A stretch of DNA of 64,000 bases from Bryobacteraceae bacterium (GTDB lineage Bacteria; Acidobacteriota; Terriglobia; Bryobacterales; Bryobacteraceae), in the NCBI GenBank assembly GCA_026129905.1, contig JAHCHE010000008.1, positions 1 to 64,000 on the forward strand, given 5' to 3'. Numbering within the stretch: position 1 is the first letter of the stretch; the number at the start of each line of letters is the position of its first letter. The position numbers and the translations under genes are program-made. This document shows positions 43,719-52,373 of this stretch, piece by piece. A model generated the notes under the pieces. It ran no database searches, was not told where the DNA came from, and worked only from the letters and a program-made list of their open reading frames with translations.

Positions 43719-44093
43719 GTCGGAACGGGCTGCGCTCGGAAGGTTAGTGAGCAAGCGGTGAAATTGTCTCCCCGCCGGACTCAGTACAGCCCTGACGAGC
43801 GCCGCTCCACCAACAAACCGGTCCTCCGGGTTGCGTCTCCGTATTTCCGAACGGGTGTACTCAACCCCCCTGGCCCCGATTGGCCCCGATGGAGCGCCTT
43901 GACTTAACACCGCCGGCGGAATACCGTTATGGGAGGTACGCCGCGAACCTTTCGGCCGTTGGCGTCACCGGCGGGCTTGGGGGGACCCCGCGCGCAGAGG
44001 GGAACAGGGGCGTAGACCAACACGTCGGCGAGTGTCTGGCTGCATCCATGCCTGCCGGCTGAGAGTACTACGAAAACAGGGAGACGAGAGGAA
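43719..44093. other. Intergenic region without a gene
   Basis: These 375 bp separate two divergent genes. A possible promoter for the deacetylase pair is TTGACT at 43899-43904 with TACCGT 17 bases on, a weak -10. A 10-base direct repeat (TGGCCCCGAT twice) lies at about 43871-43890. AGGGAGACGAGAGGAA just before 44094 is a good ribosome-binding site. Nothing else is recognisable. Confidence 0.5.
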
Positions 44094-45197
44094 ATGAGAA
44101 GACGAAGATTTTTCGGCGCATCGGCCGCCGGAGGCCTCACGCTCGGCGGCGCCGGCGGGCTGGCAAGTCCCAGCGCGATGCAAACCGCCAAGGAGCGGCC
44201 CTCGGCTCTGCCGCCGGGAGTCACCCCGTCCGCCTATACCGTGCCGCACTCCGAATACGGAGCGGCCACGACTCCGGACTACTTCGTCTACGCAAACGAC
44301 CTGGTCATCGAACGGAACCGGCCCGGCAAGCCGCACAAGGGCAAAGTGCTGGCGGCCGTTCAGGCCCATTCCGACGACATCCCGATTTTCTGCGGCGGCA
44401 CCGTTGCCAAACTCATCGACGAGGGCTACACCGGCTACCTCATCCGCCTGTCCAACGATGAGAGCGGCCCCGTCGGAAATCGCGGACCAAACTGGACGCT
44501 CGGCCACGGCGTCCTGCTGAGCCAGAAGGATAACGACGCGGTCGCCGAAGCCCTGGGCTGCAAGAAGGCCTTTTCCCTCGGCTACCAGAATCACCGCTTG
44601 GATGAGGATGCGCTGATCGAGATTCGCGGCCGGCTCATCTTCCTGTTCCGCTTGCTCCAGGTCGACACGGTCGTCTGTTACGACCCGTATAACGACTACG
44701 AGGAGAATCCCGATCACACCGTAATGAGCCACGCCGTTCAGGGCGCCTGTTGGATGGCCAGCGAGGAGCGGGACTACCCGGAGCATTTCAAGCTCCTCGG
44801 GTTCGAGCCGAAAGGCGTGCGGGAGAAATACTACGTCGCCCGCGCGGCGCACGGTCACAACACCATAAACCGGGTAGTCGATATTAGCTCCTACATCGAC
44901 GCGAAGGTGCGCTCAAACGTCGCCTACAAGGACAAGGGCTCCGCCGGCGACGCCGGATTGCGCCTCCGGCGCGCGTTGGCCAAACAAGGCAAGAAACTCC
45001 CCTTGCTGGGCGACGATGACGATTCCGCCAATTTCAACTACGTCAAGCACTTCATGATGGACGACAACCGGGTCTTCGGCGCCCAGTTCGGTCTGGAATA
45101 CGCCGAGGCGTTTCACTATCTCGGTCCGTCGGACTCGCGCCCGAATCCGAGGGAAAGCCGCCAGAAATATATCGACGCGCACGCCGTTCCACTGTGA
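44094..45197 (+). CDS. PIG-L/LmbE-family deacetylase with Tat leader
   Basis: The protein has 367 residues with a twin-arginine leader (RRRRFFGASAAGGLTLGG). The zinc and catalytic motif appears as AHSDD (usual form AHPDDE), keeping the His ligand, the catalytic Asp and the Asp ligand; the third ligand is the His of NPDHTVMSHA. PIG-L enzymes remove acetyl from N-acetylglucosamine-type substrates or act on other amides. The Tat leader places it outside the cytoplasm. A close paralogue follows after 18 bp, presumably in the same transcript. Confidence 0.85.
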   Translation: MRRRRFFGASAAGGLTLGGAGGLASPSAMQTAKERPSALPPGVTPSAYTVPHSEYGAATTPDYFVYANDLVIERNRPGKPHKGKVLAAVQAHSDDIPIFCGGTVAKLIDEGYTGYLIRLSNDESGPVGNRGPNWTLGHGVLLSQKDNDAVAEALGCKKAFSLGYQNHRLDEDALIEIRGRLIFLFRLLQVDTVVCYDPYNDYEENPDHTVMSHAVQGACWMASEERDYPEHFKLLGFEPKGVREKYYVARAAHGHNTINRVVDISSYIDAKVRSNVAYKDKGSAGDAGLRLRRALAKQGKKLPLLGDDDDSANFNYVKHFMMDDNRVFGAQFGLEYAEAFHYLGPSDSRPNPRESRQKYIDAHAVPL

Positions 45198-45215
45198 GCC
45201 GAAGGAGAGACGCAG

Positions 45216-46142
45216 ATGAATCGAAACAGCATCGTTACCAACGTCGCCGCTCATGCCGCCGCGGCGCAGCTCGCCGCATCGGAAATCGTGGTCGAAAGAC
45301 CGCAATCCGGACGCCCTCACACCGGAAAAGTCTTTGTCGCTGTCCATGCGCATTCGTACGAGGTCCCATACTACGCCGCCGGTCTTTGCGCCAAGCTCAT
45401 CGACGAGGGCTACGCCGGCTACGTCGTTCGGACAAGCAACGACCAGATGGGCGGTGACCGGACCCTTGGGGAGAACGTCTTGAACACCGAGCAGGAGCAT
45501 CTGAAGATGGCCTCGGGTCTCGGTTTCAAGGATGTGTTCGATCTGTCCTACCGGCACCTTCGCATGAACGGTATCTCGTCCACCGATATCCGCGGGCGGC
45601 TGATTCTCATCTTCCGCGCGCTCAAGGCGGACACCGTGATCGCCTTCAATCCCTGGGCGCCAGGGGAAGACGACCCCGACCGGAGAGTGACCGCGCGAGC
45701 GGCGGAAGAGGCCGTTTCGATGTCCGGCATCGCGGACGAGTATCCCGAGTACCTGGAAGCCGGAGTCTTGCCGCATCGCGTTTCGCAAACGTATTACTTC
45801 CACGCCCGGCCGGGACAGCCGTTTAACCGCGTCGTCGATATCACCGCGCAGGTCGACAAGAAGATCGACGCCATTGTCGAATGTAAAACCCAGGGTCGCG
45901 GCAACGCGGGCTCGCTGCTTCGCGCCCGGTTGGCAAAACAAGGGAGACGCCTTCCCCTGCTCGGCGCCGACGACCGGACAGCCGACCGGGAATACGTGCG
46001 GCAGTTTCTCCTCGAGGAGTCCCGGCAATACGGAGCGGCGAATAACTTGTCCTACGCCGAAAGGTTCTATTACATCGACCGGCGTGAGCAAGCGAGTTCG
46101 AATGTCGAGGCGTACATCGAAAAGAACTCCGTGGCAATCTGA
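45216..46142 (+). CDS. PIG-L/LmbE-family homologue lacking catalytic residues
   Basis: The protein has 308 residues and is clearly related along its length to the preceding gene (AKLIDEGYAGYVVR, IRGRLILIFRALKADTV, NRVVDI, ARLAKQGRRLPLLG). The key motifs are changed: AHSDD has become AHSYE, so the catalytic Asp is Tyr and the ligand Asp is Glu, and the His ligand in NPDH is Arg (DPDR). There is no obvious signal peptide. It is likely a pseudoenzyme, perhaps a partner or regulator of its neighbour, though an enzyme with a different centre cannot be excluded. The frame is intact, so it is not simply decaying. Confidence 0.85.
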   Translation: MNRNSIVTNVAAHAAAAQLAASEIVVERPQSGRPHTGKVFVAVHAHSYEVPYYAAGLCAKLIDEGYAGYVVRTSNDQMGGDRTLGENVLNTEQEHLKMASGLGFKDVFDLSYRHLRMNGISSTDIRGRLILIFRALKADTVIAFNPWAPGEDDPDRRVTARAAEEAVSMSGIADEYPEYLEAGVLPHRVSQTYYFHARPGQPFNRVVDITAQVDKKIDAIVECKTQGRGNAGSLLRARLAKQGRRLPLLGADDRTADREYVRQFLLEESRQYGAANNLSYAERFYYIDRREQASSNVEAYIEKNSVAI

Positions 46143-46242
46143 TACTTGTCGCCCGCGCCGCCGGGCGGCGCCGGGAGCCGCAAACGCCCGGCTATAGCCG
46201 TCGCCGCTCCTGAGCTACGATAAAGAGAGAACCGTCGGAAAC

Positions 46243-46815
46243 ATGGAAGAGGGCATTGCGAACGAAGCAGGGGGCTTGCCGTCAAAGAAGCGCTCGCTGA
46301 TCGGCGCAACGGTTCCCTGGATTCGCGACTTGGCCTTGTCCGTGCTGCTGGCCGTCGTCGTCATCCTGTTCCTCTACCAGCCCGTCAAGGTCGAAGGCAC
46401 CAGCATGATGCCCGCCCTGGTTGACCAGGACCGCATCTTCATCAACAAGTTCATCTACCGTTTCGGAATCGGAGACATCCACCGCGGCGACCTGGTAGTG
46501 TTCTGGTTTCCCGGCGAGCCGTCCAAATCCTACATCAAGCGCGTCGTCGGTCTGCCAGGCGATACCATCGAGGTCGTCGAGGGCGCGGTTATCGTGAACG
46601 GCCAACCGCTCCGCGAGCCGTACGTCCCGGCCGAGTACCGGGATCATCAATCTCGCCCCTCCATCCGCATTCAGCCCGAGCAGTACTACCTCCTGGGCGA
46701 CCACCGAAGCTCATCCAACGACAGCCGCAACTGGGGTCCGGTACACCGCCGGTTCATCTACGGCAAGGCGGTCTTCGTCTACTGGCCGCTGCAAAAAATC
46801 GGCCTGCTCGACTAA
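46243..46815 (+). CDS. lepB: Signal peptidase I
   Basis: The protein has 190 residues. One membrane anchor ([19 protein letters not shown]) precedes the catalytic Ser in EGTSMMPAL and the catalytic Lys in [27 protein letters not shown] is the conserved box E. It cleaves signal peptides at the outer face of the inner membrane. The length is that of the compact type with a single anchor. It borders the decayed region that follows. Confidence 0.95.
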   Translation: MEEGIANEAGGLPSKKRSLIGATVPWIRDLALSVLLAVVVILFLYQPVKVEGTSMMPALVDQDRIFINKFIYRFGIGDIHRGDLVVFWFPGEPSKSYIKRVVGLPGDTIEVVEGAVIVNGQPLREPYVPAEYRDHQSRPSIRIQPEQYYLLGDHRSSSNDSRNWGPVHRRFIYGKAVFVYWPLQKIGLLD

Positions 46816-46825
46816 CTCGACTCGA

Positions 46826-46870
46826 AGCGGGTGGGGCGAACGTCCACGTTTGCACTTTCATGCCGGCTTC
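46826..46870 (-). repeat. Dispersed palindromic repeat, degenerate copy
   Basis: Read on the minus strand this stretch matches the repeat at 57671-57720: AAGCCGGCATGAAAG, then GCAA, CGTGGACG and GCCCCACCC in the same order, lacking about seven central bases. It lies a few bases after the lepB stop. Confidence 0.75.
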
Positions 46871-47051
46871 GCGGCGGGCCGACTCCGATGCGAACCGGCT
46901 CGTCCTTACTGTTACGATGTGGAGGCCGCACGATGGCCATGGCTTCATCGCGGATGAAACTGGCAACCTCGATTGGTCGGCGCCGCGCCATTTTACGAAT
47001 GGAATGGTCGATCTTCGCTATCGCGCGCAGGTCCTGAGGAGTAACGCGTCC

Positions 47052-47359
47052 ATGGACAACGCGAGAGTATTCAGAATGGCGTTCGCAAGCGTCTACCCGC
47101 ATTACATCGCCAAGGCGGAGAAGAAGGGTCGCACGAAGGAGGAGGTGCATGCCATCATCCACTGGCTAACCGGCTACGAGAACGGACGCTGCAACAGCAG
47201 ATCGACAAGAAGGTCGACGTCGAGACTTTCTTCGCCCAGGCCCCGCGGATCAACCCGAACGTCTCCAGGATCACTGGCGTGATCTGCGGCTACCGGGTGG
47301 AGGAGATCGAGGATAAGCTCATGCAACAGATCCGTTATCTGGACAAGCTGCGAGTCTAG
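47052..47359 (+). pseudogene. DUF2200 family protein, frameshifted and truncated
   Basis: The first frame from the ATG at 47052 reads [20 protein letters not shown] ... [10 protein letters not shown], typical of DUF2200. After about 47187 the family sequence continues in the -1 frame ([40 protein letters not shown]) to a TAG at 47357. A single missing base explains this. The usual C-terminal tail after YLDKL is also gone. A sequencing error could cause the shift, but the lost tail and surroundings favour true decay. Confidence 0.8.
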
Positions 47360-47460
47360 TTTAGCGCGTGTGCGGAAATCGGGAGCGGATTTCTTGGCAT
47401 TTTGGAGCGCCCAAATCAACGCCATGCGCAGTCATGTTATTGAAAACAAACCGTTGCCCG

Positions 47461-47507
47461 TTTTCCCAAGCTGGACGTCGCCGGGTCGAGTCCCGTCTCC
47501 CGCTCCA
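47461..47507 (+). other. 3' half of a tRNA-Gly (CCC) gene, probable att remnant
   Basis: The stretch begins in the anticodon loop (TTCCCAA, anticodon CCC), runs through one side of the anticodon stem, the variable loop, a T-arm with two substitutions (GGGTCGAGTCCC) and the acceptor strand CTCCCGC, ending with discriminator T and CCA at 47505-47507. The 5' half is missing and the preceding bases cannot pair with it. tRNA-Gly is the usual bearer of T at the discriminator with this acceptor. Such 3' halves are left where integrases insert into the anticodon loop. Confidence 0.75.
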
Positions 47508-47520
47508 TGAAATTAACAAC

Positions 47521-47779
47521 TTACCGCCTCACGCAACTTCTACTCCTCGTACGCACGTCACCGCCCTGGCCGATCTGGTCCGCAGTAACCTTCGGATCAT
47601 TTCCGGTATCGCCGCCAGCCGTTGTCCCTCGACAACGGCGTGGCTGAATTCTCCGAGGGAAAGAGCCAAGAATCGCTCTGACGGTCGAACGACCGCTCTC
47701 TCACTGGTGGAGGATCCCCAGCGTCAGTGGTCCGAGACCGAGCTGAGCAGCTCTGGCATCCATCAGCAGCTTCATACAA
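47521..47779 (-). pseudogene. Tyrosine integrase remnant
   Basis: On the minus strand one frame reads SDSWLFPSENSATPLSRDN-GWRRY and another, directly following, reads GNDPKVTADQIGQGGDV to a stop at 47521. Both pieces are characteristic of the catalytic domain of phage-type tyrosine recombinases, in the right order, but about 30 residues between them (with the R-R-T-H motif) are deleted, the frame shifts, and the LGH box has become IGQ. The N-terminal part is absent. It lies 13 bases from the tRNA-Gly fragment. Confidence 0.75.
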
Positions 47780-47827
47780 GATTCAAACGAGGATGCAGAC
47801 TGCTATCATGCGGGAGTGAGCCGGCCC

Positions 47828-49120
47828 ATGCCATCGGTGGTGATCGTCGGCCGGCCCAACGTCGGCAAGTCCACGCTGTTCAACGCTATTATCGGCAGCC
47901 GGCGCGCCATTGTCGGAGACGAGCCGGGGATCACGCGGGACCGAATTCACGGCGACGCGGAGTATCGCGGGAAGCTTTTCCGGCTGGTGGACACCGGAGG
48001 CATCGTCGCCAACGATCCGGAGTTGATACCGTCGGAGATTCTGCGGCAGGCGCGGGTGGCGCTGCAGGATGCCGGCCAGATTATCTTCCTCGTCGACGGG
48101 CGGTCCGAACTGACTGCGCCGGACCGCGAACTGGGCCAGCTTCTGCGGCGGCTGGGCAAGCCGGTGACCCTGGCCGTGAACAAGATCGACGTCCCGAAAC
48201 GGGAGATCCTGGCGCAGGAATTCCACGAGCTGGGCTTCGACGCGCTGTTTCCCGTTTCCGCCGAGCACCGCCTCGGGCTCGACGACCTGCTCGATCACGT
48301 AACGAAGGATTTCGAGACGCGGGAGGATGCGCCGGCCGAGCCGACGCGCCGCATCAAGGTCGCCATCATCGGCCGGCCGAACGTCGGAAAGTCGACGCTG
48401 CTTAACGCGCTGGTGGGCCATGAGCGCACCATCGTCTCGCCCGTGCCGGGAACGACGCGCGACGCCGTGGATGAAACCATCGTCAGAGACGGCGTCGAAT
48501 ACGTGTTTGTCGATACGGCCGGCATCCGCCGCAAGGGCAAGACGCGGCTGATGGCGGAGAAGCTCAGCGTGGTGATGGCGCGGCGGCACATCGGCCTGGC
48601 CGACGTCGTACTGCTGGTGCTGGACGCGGCCGACGGCGTCGTCAGCCAGGACGCCACCATCGGCGGCTACGCCCACGAGAGCGGACGCATCACCATCCTC
48701 TGCGTGAACAAGTGGGACATCGCGCCCAAGAAAGACAAGGCCGCATTCGTCGACTCGGCGCGCCGGGAGTTGAAGTTCCTCGATTACGCCCCCATCGCTT
48801 TCCTGTCGGCGGCGAGTGGGGCCGGCGTCGCGCAGTTGTTCGGCCTGATCCGCCGCGGGTATGAGGCGGCGTCGCAGCGCGTGACCACCGGCGAACTGAA
48901 CCGGTTCCTGGAATCGTTGAAGCTCGACATGAACCTGAGGGCGCGGTACATGACCCAGGCGTCGGTGCGGCCGCCCACGTTCGTCGTCTTCAGCGACGGC
49001 TCGCAGAAGCTCCACTTCTCGAAGGAGCGCTACCTGGCCAACCAGCTTCGCAAACGTTTCGGCTTCGAGGGCGCTCCGGTCGTCGTCAAGACGAAGACGA
49101 AGCCGAGGCGCGCAGGCTGA
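47828..49120 (+). CDS. der: Ribosome-assembly GTPase Der (EngA)
   Basis: About 430 residues. Two GTPase domains in tandem each show the P-loop GRPNVGKST (near residues 8 and 180), with DTGG/DTAG switch II and NKID/NKWD specificity motifs, followed by the KH-like C-terminal domain (PPTFVVFSDG). It helps assemble the 50S ribosomal subunit. The ATG at 47828 matches the family start; a GTG at 47816 is in frame. The last 35 bases overlap the end of the convergent permease gene. Confidence 0.95.
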   Translation: MPSVVIVGRPNVGKSTLFNAIIGSRRAIVGDEPGITRDRIHGDAEYRGKLFRLVDTGGIVANDPELIPSEILRQARVALQDAGQIIFLVDGRSELTAPDRELGQLLRRLGKPVTLAVNKIDVPKREILAQEFHELGFDALFPVSAEHRLGLDDLLDHVTKDFETREDAPAEPTRRIKVAIIGRPNVGKSTLLNALVGHERTIVSPVPGTTRDAVDETIVRDGVEYVFVDTAGIRRKGKTRLMAEKLSVVMARRHIGLADVVLLVLDAADGVVSQDATIGGYAHESGRITILCVNKWDIAPKKDKAAFVDSARRELKFLDYAPIAFLSAASGAGVAQLFGLIRRGYEAASQRVTTGELNRFLESLKLDMNLRARYMTQASVRPPTFVVFSDGSQKLHFSKERYLANQLRKRFGFEGAPVVVKTKTKPRRAG

Positions 49121-50420
49121 CCGGTTTCGGCTCGAAGCCCGCTTTCGCCAGCAGCCAGTACACGACCAAGCCCGTGATGAAGCTGTAGAGCGCCGCCGGC
49201 TGCGAGTAGCTTTTGACGGCCTCCGACACCGGCAGGAACGGCAGAATGCCGACCAGGAAACCCGCGGCCCAGGCGCCGTAGCCGGCGATGCTGATGCCCG
49301 CGCGGGGTCCGGCCCACTTGCGGCCGGCCAACAGATAGTCCGCCGCCATCGCGCCGCAGATCGGCCCGAACGACGCGCCGACGATCGAGAAGAAGCTGAT
49401 GAGGTTTTCGGCGACGCCCGTGATGGCGAGAACGATTGATACCGTCACCGCCACCATGGTGGACGAGAAACGCGGGACGGCCGGGATCATCGTGGCGAAA
49501 CTGTTGCCGGCGATGAAGGCGCAGAAACAGGCCGAAGGGATCGAGGCCAGCGCGAACAGGATGAACATCGAGGAGGAGAGGAAGCCTCCCACGCTGGCGA
49601 TGGCGGAATCGTACGCGTAGCTCGGCAGGGAAGAGTTCAACCCGTGCGCGCCGGCCACCGAAAGCAGCGGCAAGCCGCCCGCATAAACGATCGCCAGCGC
49701 GATGCCCGTCAGGCCGCCGAGCCGGACGTCCTTCGCGTTGCGGTTGTTCATGCCGAAGTCCGCGCCGGCCGCTCCCGCCGTGGCGAAGAAGCCGATAACG
49801 ATCTGGAGCATCATCGCGAAAGCGAGCGCCGGCTGCGGATCCCGCGGCGTGTAGCTGGCCAAGCCGCCCGAGGTTTTCGCGAAGACGACCAGGATCATGA
49901 CGAACGGGATGATGCTCAGGTACGTGGCCATCTTCGCGACGTAGCCGATCCCTTTGACGCCCACGTAGGCCATCGTGTACCCCCACAGGATCGCGACGAT
50001 CACGAACGGAATGGTCATCGGCCTCGCGTCGGTGCCCAGACCGCTGAGAATGAAGCGGCTGGCGACGAACGTACTGACCGAAAACCAGCCCACTTGCAGC
50101 ACTCCCATCAGCAGTCCGGGCATGATGTAGCCGCCCGCCGTCCCGAAAGTGGAGCTTCCCACCACGTACAGCGGATACCCGGTCTTCATGCCCAGCATTC
50201 CCGGCACATAGTAGTAGAGGGCATAGCTCAGCAGACCCGCCACCACCAGGGCCGCCATCAGGAGCCCCGGCGAGCCGTGTTCGAGCGTGCCCTGCGCGAT
50301 GGACAGGTAGAAGCCGACCCAAAGAAAGATGCCGGCGTAGCTCGGGGCGGTGTTGGCATACCAGGGCGCCCGGTTGGCGGCGGGATTGGGCCGCGCTTTC
50401 TCGAGGTAGTCAGGAAGCAT
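49086..50420 (-). CDS. NCS1-family nucleobase/cation symporter (cytosine permease-like)
   Basis: The protein has 444 residues with twelve predicted membrane segments. The layout (NRAPWYANTAPSYAGIFLWVGFY at the start, then GYPLYVVGSSTFG and GAAGADFGMNNRN in the middle) fits the cytosine permease/NCS1 family, which imports nucleobases or related compounds with protons or sodium. No deaminase or catabolic gene is nearby, so the substrate is open. The C-terminal 12 codons overlap der tail to tail. Confidence 0.82.
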   Translation of the reverse strand: MLPDYLEKARPNPAANRAPWYANTAPSYAGIFLWVGFYLSIAQGTLEHGSPGLLMAALVVAGLLSYALYYYVPGMLGMKTGYPLYVVGSSTFGTAGGYIMPGLLMGVLQVGWFSVSTFVASRFILSGLGTDARPMTIPFVIVAILWGYTMAYVGVKGIGYVAKMATYLSIIPFVMILVVFAKTSGGLASYTPRDPQPALAFAMMLQIVIGFFATAGAAGADFGMNNRNAKDVRLGGLTGIALAIVYAGGLPLLSVAGAHGLNSSLPSYAYDSAIASVGGFLSSSMFILFALASIPSACFCAFIAGNSFATMIPAVPRFSSTMVAVTVSIVLAITGVAENLISFFSIVGASFGPICGAMAADYLLAGRKWAGPRAGISIAGYGAWAAGFLVGILPFLPVSEAVKSYSQPAALYSFITGLVVYWLLAKAGFEPKPVSLRASASSSS

Positions 50421-50502
50421 GCGTCATCTCCGGAGGCGAACGTCCAAAACGCAGACCAGTATACTGCTGTAGCGGTTTCCGATTGGGAGGGGTCTTTATC
50501 TT

Positions 50503-51825
50503 GTGAAGGCCATACTCCGTGCCATCGTGGTCTGGGCGGCTTTCGGCCCGCGGTTGAGCGCACAGACAGACGTCGGAATCGCGGGCGGCATCCCGCTGAC
50601 GGATTTCATTCTCGACAACAGGGGCGGAGGCCGGACCGGCTTCAGCATGGTCACGTCGGCGCCCCGGCGCTATACGGTGGGGCCGTTCGTCGAGTTTCGG
50701 GTGCGCGGGCCGATCAGCGTCGAGGCCGGCGCGCTGTACAAGCGTTTCGGCTTCGATTCGGCTTCGAGCGGCGGCATTCCCGCGGGTCCCCTCTTCAGCG
50801 CGAATTCGTTCACCACGGGTAACTCGCTGGAGTTCCCCATCCTCGCCAAGGCGCATCTGCGGCTGTTCCCGAAAGCGAACGCCTATGTGAGCGCGGGGCC
50901 GTCGATCCGCCGCCTGTTCGCGATCACCGAGACGGGTCAGCGCGCCGAGCGGCCGCTGTTTCCTCCGGGCGCCGACCAGGTAATCGAGTACCGGACCGGT
51001 TCTCCCGAGGGAATGAACCGGCGAACGTCGATCGGCGCGGCGGTGGGGGCGGGCCTCGCGTTCAGGGCCGGACCGCTGCGCATCTCCCCCGGCTTTCGCC
51101 TGACGCGCTGGGACACCGAGCGGACGTCGAGCATGCCCGCCACGTCGCGCCTGGCAAGGACGCAGGCTGAAGCGCTGTTGAGCGTCGCCGGCGTCATCGG
51201 CGATGAACGCGAGCCTCCGCCCGGCCGGATTCCTTGCTGCTTCGAGGCCGGCATCCTGGCGGGCGCGCCGCTGCTCCGCGCCTACGACGTACTTCTGCCG
51301 CAATCGGAGATCCTCACCACCATCGACGCCCCCACGCGCCGCTTCGCCGCAGGGGCGTTCCTCGACTGGCGGTTCCACCGGCAACTTTCGCTTGAAGGGA
51401 GCTTTCTCGCGCGACGCTTCGGGCACGCCGAAACCACTTACTTTCCCGGAACGACGTTTCGCGCGTCGCTGGCCGGATACTCGTGGGAGGTCCCGCTTCT
51501 GCTGAAGTGGCGCACGGCCAGAGTGCGATCCGCAACTCTCGTCATCGGCGGAGGAGCGGCGCTTCGCCGCGCCAGCAGCGCCGGGTTTCTGTTCACGTCC
51601 GGCGGGACGAGTTCCTCGGCCGACGCCTCGTTCATCACCAGCCGGTCGGCGCTGGGGCCGGCGGTTTCCGGAGGCGTCGAGTTTCGCGCGGGCACGCTGC
51701 GGCTGCGGCCCGAGTTACGCTACGTGCGATTCGAGCGTCCGCTCTACGATTTCTACACCGTGACGGCGCGGCAGGATTCGCTCCATCTGCTGCTGGGCGT
51801 GAGTTGGGCCGCGGTGCGAAGATGA
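50503..51825 (+). CDS. Outer-membrane protein with two homologous barrel halves
   Basis: The protein has 440 residues, starting at GTG 50503 after GGGAGGGG. A signal peptide (LRAIVVWAAFGPRLSAQ) precedes two halves of about 210 residues that align with each other: VGPFVEFRVRGPISVEAG with AGAFLDWRFHRQLSLEG, GNSLEFPILAKAHLR with GYSWEVPLLLKWR, and AGPLRISPGFRLTRW with AGTLRLRPELRYVRF. The alternating strands resemble PorT/OmpW-like eight-stranded barrels. Two tandem barrels or one larger barrel are both possible. Function unknown. Confidence 0.75.
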   Translation: MKAILRAIVVWAAFGPRLSAQTDVGIAGGIPLTDFILDNRGGGRTGFSMVTSAPRRYTVGPFVEFRVRGPISVEAGALYKRFGFDSASSGGIPAGPLFSANSFTTGNSLEFPILAKAHLRLFPKANAYVSAGPSIRRLFAITETGQRAERPLFPPGADQVIEYRTGSPEGMNRRTSIGAAVGAGLAFRAGPLRISPGFRLTRWDTERTSSMPATSRLARTQAEALLSVAGVIGDEREPPPGRIPCCFEAGILAGAPLLRAYDVLLPQSEILTTIDAPTRRFAAGAFLDWRFHRQLSLEGSFLARRFGHAETTYFPGTTFRASLAGYSWEVPLLLKWRTARVRSATLVIGGGAALRRASSAGFLFTSGGTSSSADASFITSRSALGPAVSGGVEFRAGTLRLRPELRYVRFERPLYDFYTVTARQDSLHLLLGVSWAAVRR

Positions 51826-51830
51826 GGACG

Positions 51831-52373
51831 TCACCCGCCGGGGGCGTCGAGCTTGCCCGTTCCCGCGAGGTCCTCGATCTTGGTCCCGTGGCTGTCGATG
51901 CGCTGCGGAAGCGGTCCGCGCGCGCTCATCTGACCCTCGTGCGCTCCGAGCCCCCCATCCACCGCGGCGTGCGCAACGTGCGGCGTCCTGGCCGGCGCCG
52001 CGGCGTCCTCCATCAAAGCCCGGAGCAGATCCTCCAGCGGGCGAGCCAGCGGCTCCAGGTCCGGCCTTTCGAGATGCCGGCAGAACAGCAAGGGCGAAAT
52101 CGCTTCCAGCCGGACACCGTCGCCTTCGCGAATGGCCGCGATGCGGGAAGGGAGGAAGGCGGCGAAGCGAATATCGGCCGACAGCAGCGCGCCGTGAAGA
52201 TCGGTGTGACAGACGGTGAACGACACCGCGTCGGTGGTTGCTTTGCGCGCTTCCTCTTTCAGAAGCACGCCCAGCGGCGTAACCGCGATCAGGTTTGCGC
52301 CATGGCGTTGCGCGGCGCGCGCCAGCGCCGCTTCCACGTGTTCGAACTTATGAACGGACTGAACCTTGATCAT
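51831..52373 (-). CDS. Hypothetical protein, possibly DUF302-like
   Basis: The protein has 180 residues. The opening HKFEHVEAALARAAQRHGANLIAVTPLG and a later ATTDAVSFTVCH resemble the DUF302 fold, though not strongly. The C-terminal 50 residues are low-complexity. The ATG overlaps the preceding stop (ATGA), so it is the last gene of a four-gene minus-strand operon with an IPMDH-like enzyme and a serine hydrolase. Function unknown. Confidence 0.6.
   Translation of the reverse strand: MIKVQSVHKFEHVEAALARAAQRHGANLIAVTPLGVLLKEEARKATTDAVSFTVCHTDLHGALLSADIRFAAFLPSRIAAIREGDGVRLEAISPLLFCRHLERPDLEPLARPLEDLLRALMEDAAAPARTPHVAHAAVDGGLGAHEGQMSARGPLPQRIDSHGTKIEDLAGTGKLDAPGG

Larger units (their letters stand above)
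46816..47827. other. Scar of a decayed integrated element
   Basis: About one kilobase between lepB and der holds no intact gene. From left to right it contains a copy of a dispersed palindromic repeat, a stretch with an open frame but no recognisable protein (46860-47051), a frameshifted DUF2200 gene, the 3' half of a tRNA-Gly gene and a broken integrase on the opposite strand. An integrase fragment next to a tRNA 3' fragment is the classic end of an integrated element; most of the element has been lost. Confidence 0.7.

Noticed and set aside
46860-47051. Open frame upstream of and continuous with the DUF2200 remnant
   Set aside because: No recognisable protein, and the DUF2200 start is at 47052; probably degraded sequence of the scar.
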